Origin: Salpingoeca rosetta
Taxonomy: Eukaryota > Opisthokonta > Choanoflagellata > Craspedida > Salpingoecidae
Direction: 5' to 3'
Length of the DNA: 17,500 bases
Assembly (NCBI RefSeq): GCF_000188695.1
Contig: NW_004754902.1
Location: forward strand, 292,817-310,316
Below, one piece after another: positions 1 through 9,779 of the stretch. The notes beneath the pieces were generated by a model, which had not been told where the DNA came from, ran no database searches, and saw nothing but the letters and a program-made list of their open reading frames with translations. A program made the translations under genes and the position numbers. Position 1 is the first letter of the stretch, and every line of letters begins with the position of its first letter.

Positions 1-427
1 CAGGCGCCGCCGATGACGGCCCGCTGCCGTGCTCGCGCTGCCCGTATTGGCACTAGTGGCCTTGTTGTCCTTTGCCTCGCCATCGCCCTTGCCGCTGCCG
101 GTACTCGTGGCCGCTTTGCTGCTGATGCTGCTCTTGTCTTTGCTGCTGCTTTCGTTGCCCTCCATCTCCGCCATGGCCTTGTCAAAGCCGTCGAGGGCAG
201 AGTCAAACAGCGCCAGGTTGAACTTGTCGGGGCGAAGCGGCGAGGGCGCAGGGGCTGCCTTCGGGCCACGCGCCCGCCCGCCGGCAGCCCTGGTGTGGAT
301 TGGACCGCTGCCACTGCCACTGCCGCTGCTCCTCGTCTTGCTGTCGTCCTCGCTGTCCGTGTCGCTCTCATCGTCATCATCGTCGTCGTCATCGTCAAGC
401 CGATCCAGGTTCGGATGCAGCATGGCC
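1..427 (-). other. ERICH3: ERICH3 exon 10 (partial, runs off the window)
   Basis: The acceptor is a pyrimidine-rich tract ending CCAATGCAG. The exon is open from 427 to position 1. It completes an Arg codon with exon 9 and continues with AMLHPNLDRL, an Asp run (DDDDDDDDESD), a Gly/Ser stretch, then RPDKFNLALFDSALDGFDKA and a Lys/Ser-rich tail. The FNLALFDSALDGFDKAM segment looks like a short amphipathic helix in otherwise disordered sequence. No stop codon is reached. Confidence 0.7.
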
Positions 428-3400
428 CTGCATTGGAGGTGGAGGAAGAGGTGAGCGTTGATGGAAGTAAGCATGTGTGCGTGTGTGTGTGTGTTTGAGT
501 TTGCGGAAGAACTTGCTCATGGACAGCACGCGCACACTCTCTCACACACATACATACGCACTTTCACCCACATACATACGCACTTTCACACACACACACA
601 CACATACATTTACGAACAAACAAAGAATCACAGGCACGTGCCGCCATCTCACCCGTCGTGTTCGCCTTCCATGGGCGTGTAACGGCGCACGCTCACGGTT
701 GTCTGGAATCCAACGCGTGTGCGCGGTTTCTTCTCGGCGGGACGGCTGCCTTTCAGCGACGACCTGATGTGTGGTGGTGGTGGTGGTGATGGTGGTGATG
801 ATGGTGTTGGTGAAGGTGAGTGCGGTGGTGGTCGGGAGATGGCACAGTGAGCATGTTGACGGTGAAGATTGACTGGTGTACAAAGATGAGCAGCTGATGC
901 AAAGGTGAAGCTCGCCAAAATGGAATACAAAAACTGCATGGACGAACGTGCAGCTGCCAACGAGCACACGCCCCCAGTACCGCCATCACAACTGCACAAG
1001 TGTCGGCAATCGACATGAGTTCGTACCTGACATCGCCGGTCTCTGTGAGTGCACGGGCAGGCGGCAGCTTCACAACACGGCGCTTGGGCCGCTGTGGGGG
1101 TGAGGTGATGCCAGCTGTCGTGCTGTTCTTCAATGAGGACACGGCCGCCGCAGGCTGCTCATCACTGCCATCTTCACCGGCCTTGGCTTGGCTCAGTGCC
1201 TCTGCATCAGATTTCGCACGGGCTGCTGTGGCTTCACTGCTTCCCTCCCCTTCTTCTTCCTCCTTGTCTTCGTCAGCCGTCGCAGCACCAGCACCACTAT
1301 CAGCACCGTCATCATTACTGACAACTTGTTCCTTCTCCTCTTCCTTCTCCTCTTCCTGTTGCTTCTCTTGTTCTGCTGCGTCTGCCTTGGTCTGTGCCGC
1401 TTCTGAATCCTCATCATCGCTCCAATCGTCGTCGTCCGTCTCCTTGCCCTCGCTTGCCTTGTCGCCTTCCGCACCACCGTGCTTCTCCTCCTTTTCTTCC
1501 GTTGCTGCCGTCTCCTCTTCCTCTTCGCTCCCCGCCACAACTTCGCCTTCCTTCTCCTCGTTCTTTGCCTCTGCTTCCGCCTCCTCATCGGCCTTGACGT
1601 GCTCCCCAAGCGATGCTGTGGAGTCCTCAACCTTCTTCAGCACCTCCGCAACAGACACGTCGCTCTCGTACCCATCTGGCGCGGCATCTGCATCGTCCAC
1701 GTCGTCATTGTCACTGTCGTCGCCTGCCCTCGGCTCCGTGCTCTTGTTCGTCTCTCCCTCCTTCTTCTTATTGCCCTCCTTCTCCCCTTGATCTTCCTCT
1801 TCTTCATCCTCTTTGCCTTCTTCCTCCTCCTCACTGGTCTTCACCGTCTCGGGCTGTGGTTCCTCATCGTCGGCAAACACATCTACGACAGGGGTTTCAG
1901 GCTCACCGTGACTCTTCTTGTCCTCTTCCTTCTCCTCTTCCTCCTTTTCCTCTGCTTCTTCTTCTTCGCCTTCCTCCTTCTCTTGTTCCTTCTCTTGTTC
2001 CTTGTCCTCTCCCTCCTTCTCTGCTTCCTCTTCCTCGTCCTCCTTCTCCTCGGCGGCGGTGGTTGGCGGCGGCGGCGGTGCTGGTCGCATGGGCTTTGGT
2101 GCCGGTGACGCCACAGCCTCATCCTCCTTCTCCTCCTGCTGGGATTTCTCCGCTTGCTCGTCTTGCGGCTGCGCCACAGGCGCATCCTTCCCGGCTTCAG
2201 TGGCTGGTGGTTGTTCAGTGCCCTCCTCCACCTCTTCTCCTTCTGGCTCTTCATCATCATCGTGGGCGGAAGCAGCCTCTGCCTTGGCATCGACACCACT
2301 TGGTGCTGCTCCTTCTTCCTCCTCTTCTTCTTCTTCCTCTTCATTGTCCGCCTTTGTCTCTGCCGTGTGTGCAGCGCTTGCGGACGCTTCCGCCTTCTGC
2401 TCTGGCTCTGCTGTTGCCTCGTCAGCTGTGCTGCCGTCCGCTGCGCCGTCATGACGTGCAGAGGAAGGAGACGCATCAGTATCAGCTTCTTCCTGATCCT
2501 CTTGCTCCTCTGCTTGCCTTTCCTTCTCCTCTGCCTCTGCTTGCTCTTCCTCTGCTTTCTCCTTCTCTTCCTCCTCTTCCTCTGCTTGTGCTTCCTTGTC
2601 TTTATCCTCCTTGCCTTCATCCTGGTCTTCTTCGTCTTCGCTGAGCGCAACAGAGAACTCTTCAGAGAGCGGATCGATCGACATGACGCTCACGTCGCCC
2701 ATCGAATCAGCCAACAGCTCATCATCGCCGTCGTCATCGCCATCACTGTCTTTGCCGGTCGCTGCTGGTGTTGTCGTGCCCTCGTCGCCTGGCTGGGACT
2801 GTGGCGGTGGCGGTGGCGGTGCGTCAAACGCCTCTGACGCCTCGCCGTCTTCCTGCCATGACACTGTGGACACGTTCAGCTCCAGGTCACCACCACCACC
2901 GCTGGCAACCGCACTCGTCGTGGGAGGTGGTGATGGCGGCTCAGACACAGGCTCGTCATCATCATCATCCTCTTCTTCTTCTTCAGCAGCATCACCGACT
3001 GCACCAGTAGTGGCATGTGCTTCCTCGTCTGCATCTTGCTTGCCTTCGCTTTCGGCGGCAGCGTCGTGGCTACCTTCTTCCTCGTCTTGCGCATCCTTGT
3101 CGCCATCACCAGCACCACTGTCGGCAGCAGCTTCTGTCTTTTCCTCTTCCTCCTCTTCCTCCTCTTTCTTCGCCACTTCTTCGCCTTGCTCTGCCTCCGT
3201 TTTCACGTTGGACAAGTCGTCATCACGCTTCACACCATCACCATCGGCGGCAGCAACTGCATCACCAGCGCCATCATCAGCATCAGTCTCCTTTGCTGCT
3301 GCGTCGTCCGGCAAGCTGTTGTCTTCGCTGGGTGTCGCAGAGGGCGCGTTCGCAGCCTCGCTGTGTTCCGCACTCCCCGCCTGCTGTTCATCTGCGCTCT

Positions 3401-6400
3401 TGTCCGTCTCGGTCTGTTCACTCTGCTCTGCAGTCGCTTCAGTAGCAGCCATCGACTCATCGGCTGGGGCCGTCTCCTCCTTGTTCTCTTCTTTCTCCAT
3501 TTGCTCGTCACCCTTCACTTCCTTCGCTGTCGTCTGTGCCTCGTCTTCAGCCGTGTTGTCGTCATCAGCCGTTGTTGGTGTTGGTGTTGGTGCTGGTGTT
3601 GTCGCTGGCTTCTTCGCCACCTGAGCGTATGTCAAGCGAACGGGTGCTGGGGCGCTGTCCTCCTCCTGCTTCTGCTCTTCCTCCTCCTCAGTGGATTCTT
3701 GGGCTGCTTGCTTCTCCTCTTGGTTCTCCTTCGTCACCACATCCTGCTTGCTGGCTTCGACTGCAGCATCACCAGTGTCACCATCATCAGCACCGTCACC
3801 ATCATCAGCAGCGTTAGCAGCGTCAGCACCGTCGTCGTCGGTGACGTGGTTCGCCTTCCTGAGGAAGCGGGAACGCATGACAGCCGCGCGCGTGTCCTGC
3901 CCTCCGCGCGCACCCAACCGTGGGTTGTCAGGTGGGCGTGGCAGCGCACGCTTGCTGCCTGCAGGCAACACCTTGAGTGGGCTTGGCTTGGGCTTCATGG
4001 CTGCCGGCAGCTGCTTCAACGCCTGCTGTGAGTCCTCCTTGGTGATGTGCGTGTCATTTGGGGGCGGTGCCTGGGCGTGCTGCTCCTCCACGCTGCGCAG
4101 GACCGTTGCTTGACTGAGCAAGCTGGCATTTTGTTCCGCCTGCGCCTGTGACAGCAGCGTGTCACGGTCCACAACGCCCAGCGTACGCTCAGCAACAGCT
4201 GCATCCACTGCAGCAGCAACGGGAGGAGGCGACGGCAACAATGCATCCTCGCTGCCATTGCTCGTGCTGCCACCGTTGTCTCCCTGCTCCTTCTCTTCTT
4301 TCTCTTCCCCTTCTTTCTGTTCTGCCTCTTCTTCCTCTTTGTTCTGTTCTGCCTCTTTGTTCTGTTCTTCCCCTTCCTCTTCTTGTTCCGCTTCTTCTCC
4401 GTCCTGCTGCTTGGCTGATGCGCTTTCCTCACCATCATCGTCGTCAGCAGTGGTGGTGGTGGTGGCGGCTTCTTCCTGCGCTTCTGCGCTGTGGGCATCA
4501 TCCGGTGAGGTGGTGTCTTCTTTTTCCGTCTTCTCCTCGCTTGCATCTGCACTTGCTTCCTCCTCATCCTCCCTTTCCTCTTCCCTGTCATTACCATCAT
4601 CACCATCATCATCGCTGTCACCCGCATTGTCATCATTGTCATCATCATCATCCTCAAATTCATCGCTCCCATACCCATCACCACCACCATCATCAGCAGC
4701 ATCAGCAGCATCGGGCTTTGTGGTGGCAACAGCTGCTTGCACGTCCTTGGACGGGGCAGAGTGCACGCGGCCACCGCTCACCCACACGTCCTGCAGCAGC
4801 TCAGAGGCTGACGGCAGTGATGGTAGTGGTGGTGGTGGTGGTGATGGCAGTTGTGATGATGGTGGTAGTGGTGGTGGTGAGGGTAGTTGTGAGGATGTCG
4901 TGAAAACCCGATTGAGACAAATTGTGAGGATGAGTTGCGACGTACATTGCGAATAAGCAATGTCAGACGGCTACAAGCCAACAACAACAACAACAACAAC
5001 AACAACATGAGATGTTACAACGAAACACAAGCACACACGCTCACCTGGCGTTGGCGTTGTGTTGTCAGCTCGAGCGGCCGCATCATCACCGTCATCCCGG
5101 TCGGCTTCATCATCGTCTGCGTCGCTTGCACTGTCCCAGCTGCTACTATCGTAGTCATCGCCATGCTCACCATCGCCAGCAGCACCCGCCTGTTGCTGCT
5201 TGTCCTCTTCACCGTCTGCCTCTCCCTCCTTTCCATCACCATCACCATCACCATCACGACCATGGTGATCATCCTCATCATCCGTTGCGCCCGTGGGCTG
5301 GGGCGTTGCGTCCATCAGCGCTGCCATGTCCTCCGCCTCTGCAGCAACAGTCGACACCGTGCTGCGCTCCTGCTTGCAAGCAAACGTGATCATAAACATG
5401 CATGTGTGTGAGTGCATGTGTGAGTGAACGAGAAGGTACATGATGCTCATGTGGGGTTATGTGTGTCTGGGTGTCTGTGTGCGTGTGCGTGTGTGTGGGT
5501 GTGGGTGTGTCTGTGTGCGTGGATGTGATTTAGGCACATGTATGTGCCAAACGACCTCAGAACACTGCACACATCAATCTCATGTGCGTTCGCACTTCAC
5601 GGACTGCCACCAATCCACCACGACTGCGCAGCATGCATCACGACTACACCGCACCTGCTTCTGCTTGTTGACGTGGGACTTGTGGTCCTCGTTGGCAATG
5701 AACGCGTCCACGCGGCACCGGAGGCACGGTCCGCCGCCTGTCACGTGCAGTAGCCGCAGCCCACTCGACTTCTGGCACACATACGTGCCTGCCACCCGCG
5801 GGAAACAGGAAAAGGGTCATATAAAAAGAGGTTGGGGACAGGAGGTGGCGTTTCATGGACATGTGCAGTTGTGAGACACAGTCAGATCACCGTATGTGGG
5901 GAAGGTCTGCTCTGCAAACACGCACAAACACACACACACGCACAAACACAAATAAACAAAGCAACACAAACACAAACAAGCACACGCACACAAAGCAACA
6001 CAAGCACACAAACAAAAGCAAGCAAGCAAACACACCTGGCGCGTGCTTGTATTCACAGCAGCAGGAGAGGCGTGCGAGCGTGACGCCGTTGGCAATGAAC
6101 ACCAGGCCCAGGCCCTGGGATGGCTTGCGGCGCGACTGAATGCTAAACGTTTCATTTGGCAAAATGTGCTGGCGCAGGACCACCACGGACGACGCAGCCA
6201 CTTGCTGCTTGACAACCAGCTGCACTGGCGCCTGGGCGTTGACGCCATGCACGGTGGCCATGCCTGCAAGCATATCGCGACCCAGCTGGCGCGCGCCAAG
6301 AAACTGGAACGTCATGGTGGCTGGCTGCTGCTGCTTGTATCGACGAGTGAGGTCGCCGGCTGTTGTGCGCAGGCCGGCAGCCAGGGAGCGGCTGCTACTC

Positions 6401-7679
6401 AGCACAGCCGACGTCTGCACTTGCTCGCCTGGTGGTGATGATGATGTTGTTGAAGAAGGGGGTGGGGAGAGGGGTTTTGAGTGATGGTTCGTTGATTTGT
6501 CGTGGTGGCATGGTGGCGGTGCAACAAAACATGAGGACGATGAAGCGAACAAGTGCGATTAAGAATGCAACAGACAAGTCAGCTCTGACCATGTAAATAA
6601 CTAAGTATGGCGCAAACACAAACTCACATACAAACACAAACACACAAAAAAAAACATGCACAAACACACACGCGCGCACACACACATAAGTATACTAACA
6701 GTCATATCCACAAACATACACACACAAACAAACACAAACATACACAAGCATGCGCGTGTACGTACGTCGTGCGACGGACATGGATGACTGTGTGGCGGCG
6801 AGGCGTGGTGTTGGCGCGGAAATGGATGAGGAAGCCCCTCCACGTGCGCTAACAACACGCCCTCTCGACCGCCCAACAGCACTGCCGCCATTGCTGGCGC
6901 TGCTGGTGGTGTTGCGGAACATGGCGTTGCCTGCAGGCAGGCGGCGACGATGGGAGGAGGGACTCGGCGGCAAGCGGCGGCGCCCACGTGACTCATGCAG
7001 GCGGTGGTGCGCCGATGCAGCTGTTGATGGTGGCGGTGGCGGCGCTGGATGCGCCACGCCATGGCCCATACGCGGACGCATGCGGTGGTCACGCTGAAAC
7101 TGAAGATGACGACGCTCCTGCTGACGCTCCTGATGGTGGTGGTGGTATGACTTTGGGCGGGTGGCGCGTGTTGTGGTGGCGACGGCTCCACGCGTTGCAG
7201 CGCTTCGCGGGCGGTCAGACAGCGGACGCACGCCGCCACGACGCAGCGACCTCGTGCTGGTGTTGTTGGCACACACCTTGCCGTCATCACGCTGCTGCCG
7301 CTGCCGCTGCTGCTGGTGGTGATGGTGGGAATCGCTGGTGGACAGGTGGTGGCGGCTGCTGGTGCCGTGTTCATAATCGCTGGCACCATCACGACCGTCG
7401 TAGTGGCCATCACCATCATCATTGTAATCCACATGGTCGTCGTCGTCGTCGTCATTGGTGAACGAAGAGGACAGCGTGTCGCTCTGGCTGCCGCGCGAGC
7501 CACGGTAATGGCCCTCGCTGTCGACGGGCAGCGTGGAGGACTTGATGATGCGCGGGTGTACAGCCTCGCTCGCATCTGTCATTGCGCTTGCATTGCTCGG
7601 AGACGGGGAGCGGCTCGTAAACGCGCTGTGTTGGTGGGAGGTGTACATGTGTGTGTGTGTGTGTGAGTGTGTGTGTGTG

Positions 7680-7729
<50 letters not shown>

Positions 7730-8304
7730 TCTGTGTGTGTGTGTGTGAGGTGATATGAGAAGGGGATGACAATGACTGCAGAAAACAACCCCCCAGTCAA
7801 ACACGGGGAGCATGGGTACCTCGATGCTGTGGAGATGTCGCTGTCGAGCCGGCCGCGCGTCGGACTGGCCAGCGATCTGCACAGCGCAGTGTGAGGTGAC
7901 ATGATGTGATGCGGTGTTGTGAGGTGGTGCGGTGTGGTCAAGACTTGCGCTGTTTCAAATCGAAGGCAGGCACATGATTGTGTGCACATCTACGGCATGT
8001 ATTCACGCACGCACGCACACGCACACGCACACGCACACGCACGCACGCACGCACGCACTCACGCACACACGCACATACGCTTACGCTGATCGGTGTGAGA
8101 CGTGGCGATGGCCGCGGGGATGGCGGTGGCTGCGGTGATGGGGCCGTGTTGTGTCATCACCATCGCGGCTACGCTCCCGCTGCAGCCACAGGTTCTTCAC
8201 CTCCCGCTCCGTACGCACCATGCCTGCAAGAAGGGGCCACAGGCATCAATGAGGCACGGACCTTCAACGAGTGGGGCTGCATTCGCCGCTGTGTCCCATT
8301 AACG

Positions 8305-8368
<64 letters not shown>

Positions 8369-8815
8369 CATCTTTGGTGATGAGGCCGGCCTTTTGGAGG
8401 TGCTTGATCATGTGTGGACGGCTGAGGAAGCCAGAGAGATACTTGTCCTCAAGCGGGTTGTAGTTGAGTGGGTCCACTGCACACACACAGCATGACCGCG
8501 AGCAAAGGGAGACGTATTCACACACAAGCCCACACAACCCCACATAACGACACAACCACACAAACACACACACACACACACAAATGCCATGATATGTGAG
8601 CATTGTATTGCAGATCGCCCGCACCGCCCGCATCACGAGACAAGGGATGCGTGACAAATCCGCCGTCACAGTAAGTGCGCTCCCGTCCTGGAAACCGAGC
8701 AAGCGGTGTCTGCCACCAACTCCATGCACCTTCCTCTCTCTCTCTCTCGCTCTCTCTCTCTCTCTGTCTCTCTCTTTGTCTCTCTCTTTGTCTCTCACAC
8801 ACACACACACACACA

Positions 8816-8878
<63 letters not shown>

Positions 8879-9041
8879 CCTAACGCAGTGACGCACTTGC
8901 TTGGCCGATGACCCCGCTTGGCGCCGTTGTTGAGAACGAGGACGACGGGATGGTTGTTGGCTGTGGTGGTGGTGGTGGTGGTGCACGGCGACGGGCGCTG
9001 CCTTGGCGAACCGTCTTCGCCGATGGCCCACGCGTCGTCAT
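1..9041 (-). CDS. ERICH3: Glutamate-rich protein 3 (ERICH3)-like ciliary protein, 10 exons, 3' end outside the window
   Basis: Exons in sense order: 9041-8897, 8476-8369, 8223-8085, 7876-7820, 7625-6766, 6428-6036, 5788-5655, 5369-5045, 4807-1027, 427-<1. All joins are GT-AG and phases match, giving at least 2123 residues with no stop. Three features identify the family. Residues 49-85 contain NYNPLEDKYLSGF followed by HLQKAGLITKDG, like the ERICH3 N-terminus. Residues about 473-605 form a DUF4590 domain with LARLSCCCEYKH. Residues about 720-1980 are extremely Glu/Asp-rich, as the family name implies. Vertebrate ERICH3 is reported in primary cilia, so a flagellar or axonemal role is inferred here. 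The start is the first in-frame ATG; a stop lies upstream in the same frame after the proposed 5' UTR splice. The last exon is open to the window edge. Family assignment is firm; exact boundaries of exons 1 and 4 are less sure. Confidence 0.85.
428..1026 (-). other. ERICH3 intron 9 with opposed TG and CA arms
   Basis: This 599-nt intron has donor CAG|GTACGA and acceptor CAATGCAG. In sense order it holds a (CACCAT)-rich stretch (812-768), a TG/TATG tract (about 613-540) and then a CA tract (about 496-474) near the acceptor. A reading frame with a 12-His run continues into the intron, but it is intronic read-through. Confidence 0.75.
474..606. repeat. Opposed TG (474-495) and CA (540-606) microsatellites
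   Basis: The plus strand shows GTGTGTGTGTGT near 480-495 and imperfect CACACATACATA tracts with two copies of ACATACGCACTTTCAC at about 550-590. Both lie inside ERICH3 intron 9. Confidence 0.85.
1027..4807 (-). other. ERICH3: ERICH3 exon 9: 3.8-kb Glu/Asp-rich disordered region
   Basis: One uninterrupted 3781-nt exon (phase 1 in, phase 2 out) encodes residues about 721-1980. It begins with SELLQDVWVSGGRVHSAP and an acidic GYGSDEFEDDDDD motif like the acidic YEEDFEVDEE-type patch that follows DUF4590 in animals. It then consists mostly of Glu, Asp, Ala, Gln and Lys, with runs of 5-10 Glu. Short non-acidic islands stand out: a basic patch near 3840-4000 (ALPRPPDNPRLGARGGQDTR, then VMRSRFLRKANHV), prolines near 2060-2100, and a basic RPKRRVVKLPPARALTETGD at its end. 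Codons are almost all GAG/GAA/GAC/GCA, so the sense strand is a long purine-rich tract. No catalytic domain is seen. Confidence 0.8.
4979..5007. repeat. (AAC)9 trinucleotide repeat
   Basis: There are nine consecutive AAC units on the plus strand, (GTT)9 on the sense strand, within ERICH3 intron 8 about 40 nt from its donor. Confidence 0.9.
5045..5369 (-). other. ERICH3: ERICH3 exon 8: acidic Asp/Glu-rich segment
   Basis: The exon is 325 nt, starting in phase 0 after the acceptor GCAAGCAG and ending in phase 1 at CGCCAG|GTGAGC. It encodes residues 613-720, beginning ERSTVSTVAAEAEDMAALMD. It then runs through alternating Asp/Gly, Glu/Gly and DSSSWDSASDADDDEADRDD. It is the first part of the long acidic C-terminal region that follows DUF4590. 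Confidence 0.75.
5399..5527. repeat. Imperfect TG repeat in ERICH3 intron 7
   Basis: TG/TGTGAG and TGTGCG/TGTCTG units on the plus strand become CA-rich on the sense strand near the acceptor. This is one of the few introns where the sense polarity is CA rather than UG. Confidence 0.85.
5655..6428 (-). other. ERICH3: DUF4590 domain of the ERICH3-like protein (exons 6 and 7)
   Basis: Exon 6 (6428-6036) and exon 7 (5788-5655) join in phase 1 and encode residues 437-612. Visible landmarks are MTFQFLG (475-481), ILPNETFSIQSRRKP (525-539), GLGLVFIANGVTLARLSCCC (542-561), EYKH (562-565), YVCQKSSG (570-577) and PCLRC (588-592). The order ETF, FxxNG, LSxCCEYKH, VC, PCxxC follows animal ERICH3 as I recall it. 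The alternating hydrophobic pattern suggests beta strands. The molecular function of DUF4590 is not established to my knowledge. The junction falls directly after the CCEYKH motif, where animal proteins carry an extra Gly/Arg-rich insertion that is shorter here. Confidence 0.85.
5918..6033. repeat. CA/CAAA-rich repeat in ERICH3 intron 6
   Basis: Degenerate ACACAAAC-type units lie directly against the 5' splice site (donor at 6035), so the sense intron starts GTGTGTTTGCTTGC. Confidence 0.85.
6608..6750. repeat. CA-rich repeat in ERICH3 intron 5
   Basis: Imperfect ACAAACACAC and ACACATAC units; on the sense strand a UG/UUUG tract begins within about 15 nt of the donor at 6765. An A9 run lies at about 6646-6654. 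Confidence 0.85.
6766..7625 (-). other. ERICH3: ERICH3 exon 5: disordered Ser/His/Arg-rich linker
   Basis: The exon is 860 nt, phase 2 in and phase 1 out, residues about 150-436. It is low complexity: a Ser/Pro-rich beginning, an acidic run of Asp (NDDDDDDHVDYNDDGDG), His/Gln-rich blocks, then an Arg- and Ser-rich end (ARRTY reads into the intron). No domain is recognisable. It links the N-terminal motif to DUF4590, as in animal ERICH3 where this part is also poorly conserved. The donor CGAC|GTACGT fits the next acceptor in phase; a second GT four bases downstream would break the frame. Confidence 0.7.
7646..7749. repeat. Compound (TG)n-(GA)n-(TG)n repeat in ERICH3 intron 4
   Basis: TG runs broken by TGAG, a (GA)8 block and another TG run. 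On the sense strand it is CA/TC-rich and ends about 20 nt from the acceptor, where the CT block could serve as the polypyrimidine tract. Confidence 0.9.
8004..8078. repeat. (CGCA)n/(CA)n repeat in ERICH3 intron 3
   Basis: CGCACGCACACGCACACG units form an alternating purine-pyrimidine tract beginning a few bases from the donor at 8084. Confidence 0.9.
8306..8364. repeat. Perfect (CA)29 microsatellite abutting a 5' splice site
   Basis: A 59-nt uninterrupted CA run ends one base before GCACC. The sense intron 2 therefore begins GTGCGTGTGTG and continues as pure UG. Confidence 0.95.
8369..8476 (-). other. ERICH3: ERICH3 exon 2: conserved N-terminal family motif
   Basis: The 108-nt exon is bounded by a TGTGCAG acceptor and a GATG|GTGCGTG donor, phase 1 on both sides. 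It encodes residues 50-84, with PLEDKYLSGF, then SRPHMIKHLQ and AGLITKD. This lines up with the stretch I recall from animal ERICH3 (a NSLMDKHLAGYF-like segment, then HLLRSGLIT). Exon 3 continues with GMVRTEREVK, matching the family's GRILSEKEYK-like continuation. The phase-1 junction with exon 1 creates a split ATG codon (A from exon 1, TG from exon 2), so Met49 could itself be a start if exon 1 proved non-coding. Confidence 0.85.
8734..8876. repeat. Compound (CT)n-(CA)n-(CT)n microsatellite in ERICH3 intron 1
   Basis: A CT run broken by GTCTCTCTTT, a (CA)10 run and a (CT)29-like run. On the sense strand it reads GA-GU-GA. A separate short CA run lies at 8562-8583 in the same intron. Confidence 0.95.
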
Positions 9042-9045
9042 GCCG

Positions 9046-9401
9046 TCTGCAACGCATGTCGCGCGAGTGAGCGAAGATGAAAGATGATGAGATGAGGTGA
9101 GATGGGGTGAGAGAAGTAGAAAGATGAGATGAGGTGAGATGCAACACTACTTGCATCCGGTACCTTCAACACACATACACATACACACATACACATACAC
9201 ACATACACATGCACACACACACATGCACACACACATGCACACACATGGTACCTTGTTTGCGTTTGGCGGGACGATATGGGCTACTGCTTCTCCTCTCGTG
9301 GCGGTGGTGGTGGTGGTGAGGTTTGATCTGTGTGGTGTTGTTTGGTGGTGGTGGCAACCGACAACAACGGGCTGTTGGGTTTTGTCAGTCAGGTCGCCCA
9401 T
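9046..9401 (-). promoter_or_regulatory. Probable 5' UTR exon, intron and uORF of the ERICH3-like gene
   Basis: On the minus strand a donor-like CAAACAAG|GTACCATGTG ends at 9252 and is followed at once by a TG tract (9245-9168), as in the coding introns of this window. An acceptor GCGTTGCAG lies at 9047-9055, five bases before the ERICH3 ATG. The upstream exon contains an ATG at 9401. Its reading frame (begins MGDLTDKTQQPVV) would, if spliced, stop at a TGA overlapping the ERICH3 start as ATGA. The frame of ERICH3 itself has an upstream TGA and no earlier ATG, supporting 9041 as the start. The transcription start cannot be placed. Confidence 0.4.
9168..9245. repeat. CA/TACA repeat flanked by two GGTACC sites
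   Basis: Imperfect ACACATACAC and CACACATGCA units sit between GGTACC at about 9161 and 9247. The tract lies just inside the proposed 5' UTR intron of the ERICH3-like gene. Confidence 0.85.
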
Positions 9402-9663
9402 TAAAATTGCATCGAATCCTGTAGAAGGGTTGGGAAAATTAAACGAACTGCTGGTGTTTCTTGTTGTTGTGCGTGTGCACGAGTTGAGGTTGTGTTCGTG
9501 CGCGTGAGAGGAGGTTGTTCACTGGTCGTGTTCATGTCACTGACTGCGTTGGCCCTTTGCTTACGTTGATGGTTCATTCACGACAACATACTGAGGGGGC
9601 ATGTCACATCACCACATCAACGCAGTGCCAAAGAACACAGCCACAAAAGGCCCCAACACTGAA

Positions 9664-9722
9664 CGCGTGCACACAAACACACAAAAACACACACACACAC
9701 CCGCACACAGACACACAAACAA

Positions 9723-9754
<32 letters not shown>

Positions 9755-9770
9755 CCACACACACACACAA
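9664..9770. repeat. CA repeat immediately 3' of the makorin stop codon
   Basis: CA tracts with AAACAC and ACACCCGC interruptions. On the sense strand the makorin 3' UTR becomes UG-rich within 15 nt of the TGA. Confidence 0.85.
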
Positions 9771-9779
9771 ACGAGGTGC

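Larger units (their letters stand above)
9042..9779. other. Intergenic region between makorin stop and ERICH3 start
   Basis: This 738-bp gap holds the 3' region of makorin and the 5' region of the ERICH3-like gene, both on the minus strand. It contains CA tracts at about 9664-9770 and 9168-9245, a GATGAGGTGA-type repeat at about 9075-9140 and the proposed uORF. I see no canonical AATAAA on the sense strand and no additional gene. Confidence 0.6.

Noticed and set aside
753..1026. C-terminal extension of the acidic frame with a 12-His run
   Set aside because: It lies past a good CAG|GTACGA donor, and joining to the acceptor before 427 keeps the frame open. The His run is a (CACCAT) intron repeat.
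1918..3624. Long plus-strand Ser-rich and Leu-rich open frames opposite the Glu-rich exon
   Set aside because: They are complements of GAG/GAA/GAC/GCA codons. Low-stop sequence arises automatically opposite Glu-rich coding DNA, and they show no domains or splice logic.
7579..7989. Plus- and minus-strand frames rich in Thr-His or Cys-Val (THTHTH, VCVCVC)
   Set aside because: They are translations of CA/TG microsatellites inside introns, not proteins.
8306..8364. CRISPR-like regularity of CA and 18-bp repeats
   Set aside because: These are simple microsatellites and a minisatellite with no unique spacers, in a eukaryotic gene context.
8795..9031. Minus-strand His/Arg-rich frame over ERICH3 exon 1
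   Set aside because: It starts at GTG and is out of frame with the conserved exon 2. The MTTRG frame joins exon 2 in phase.
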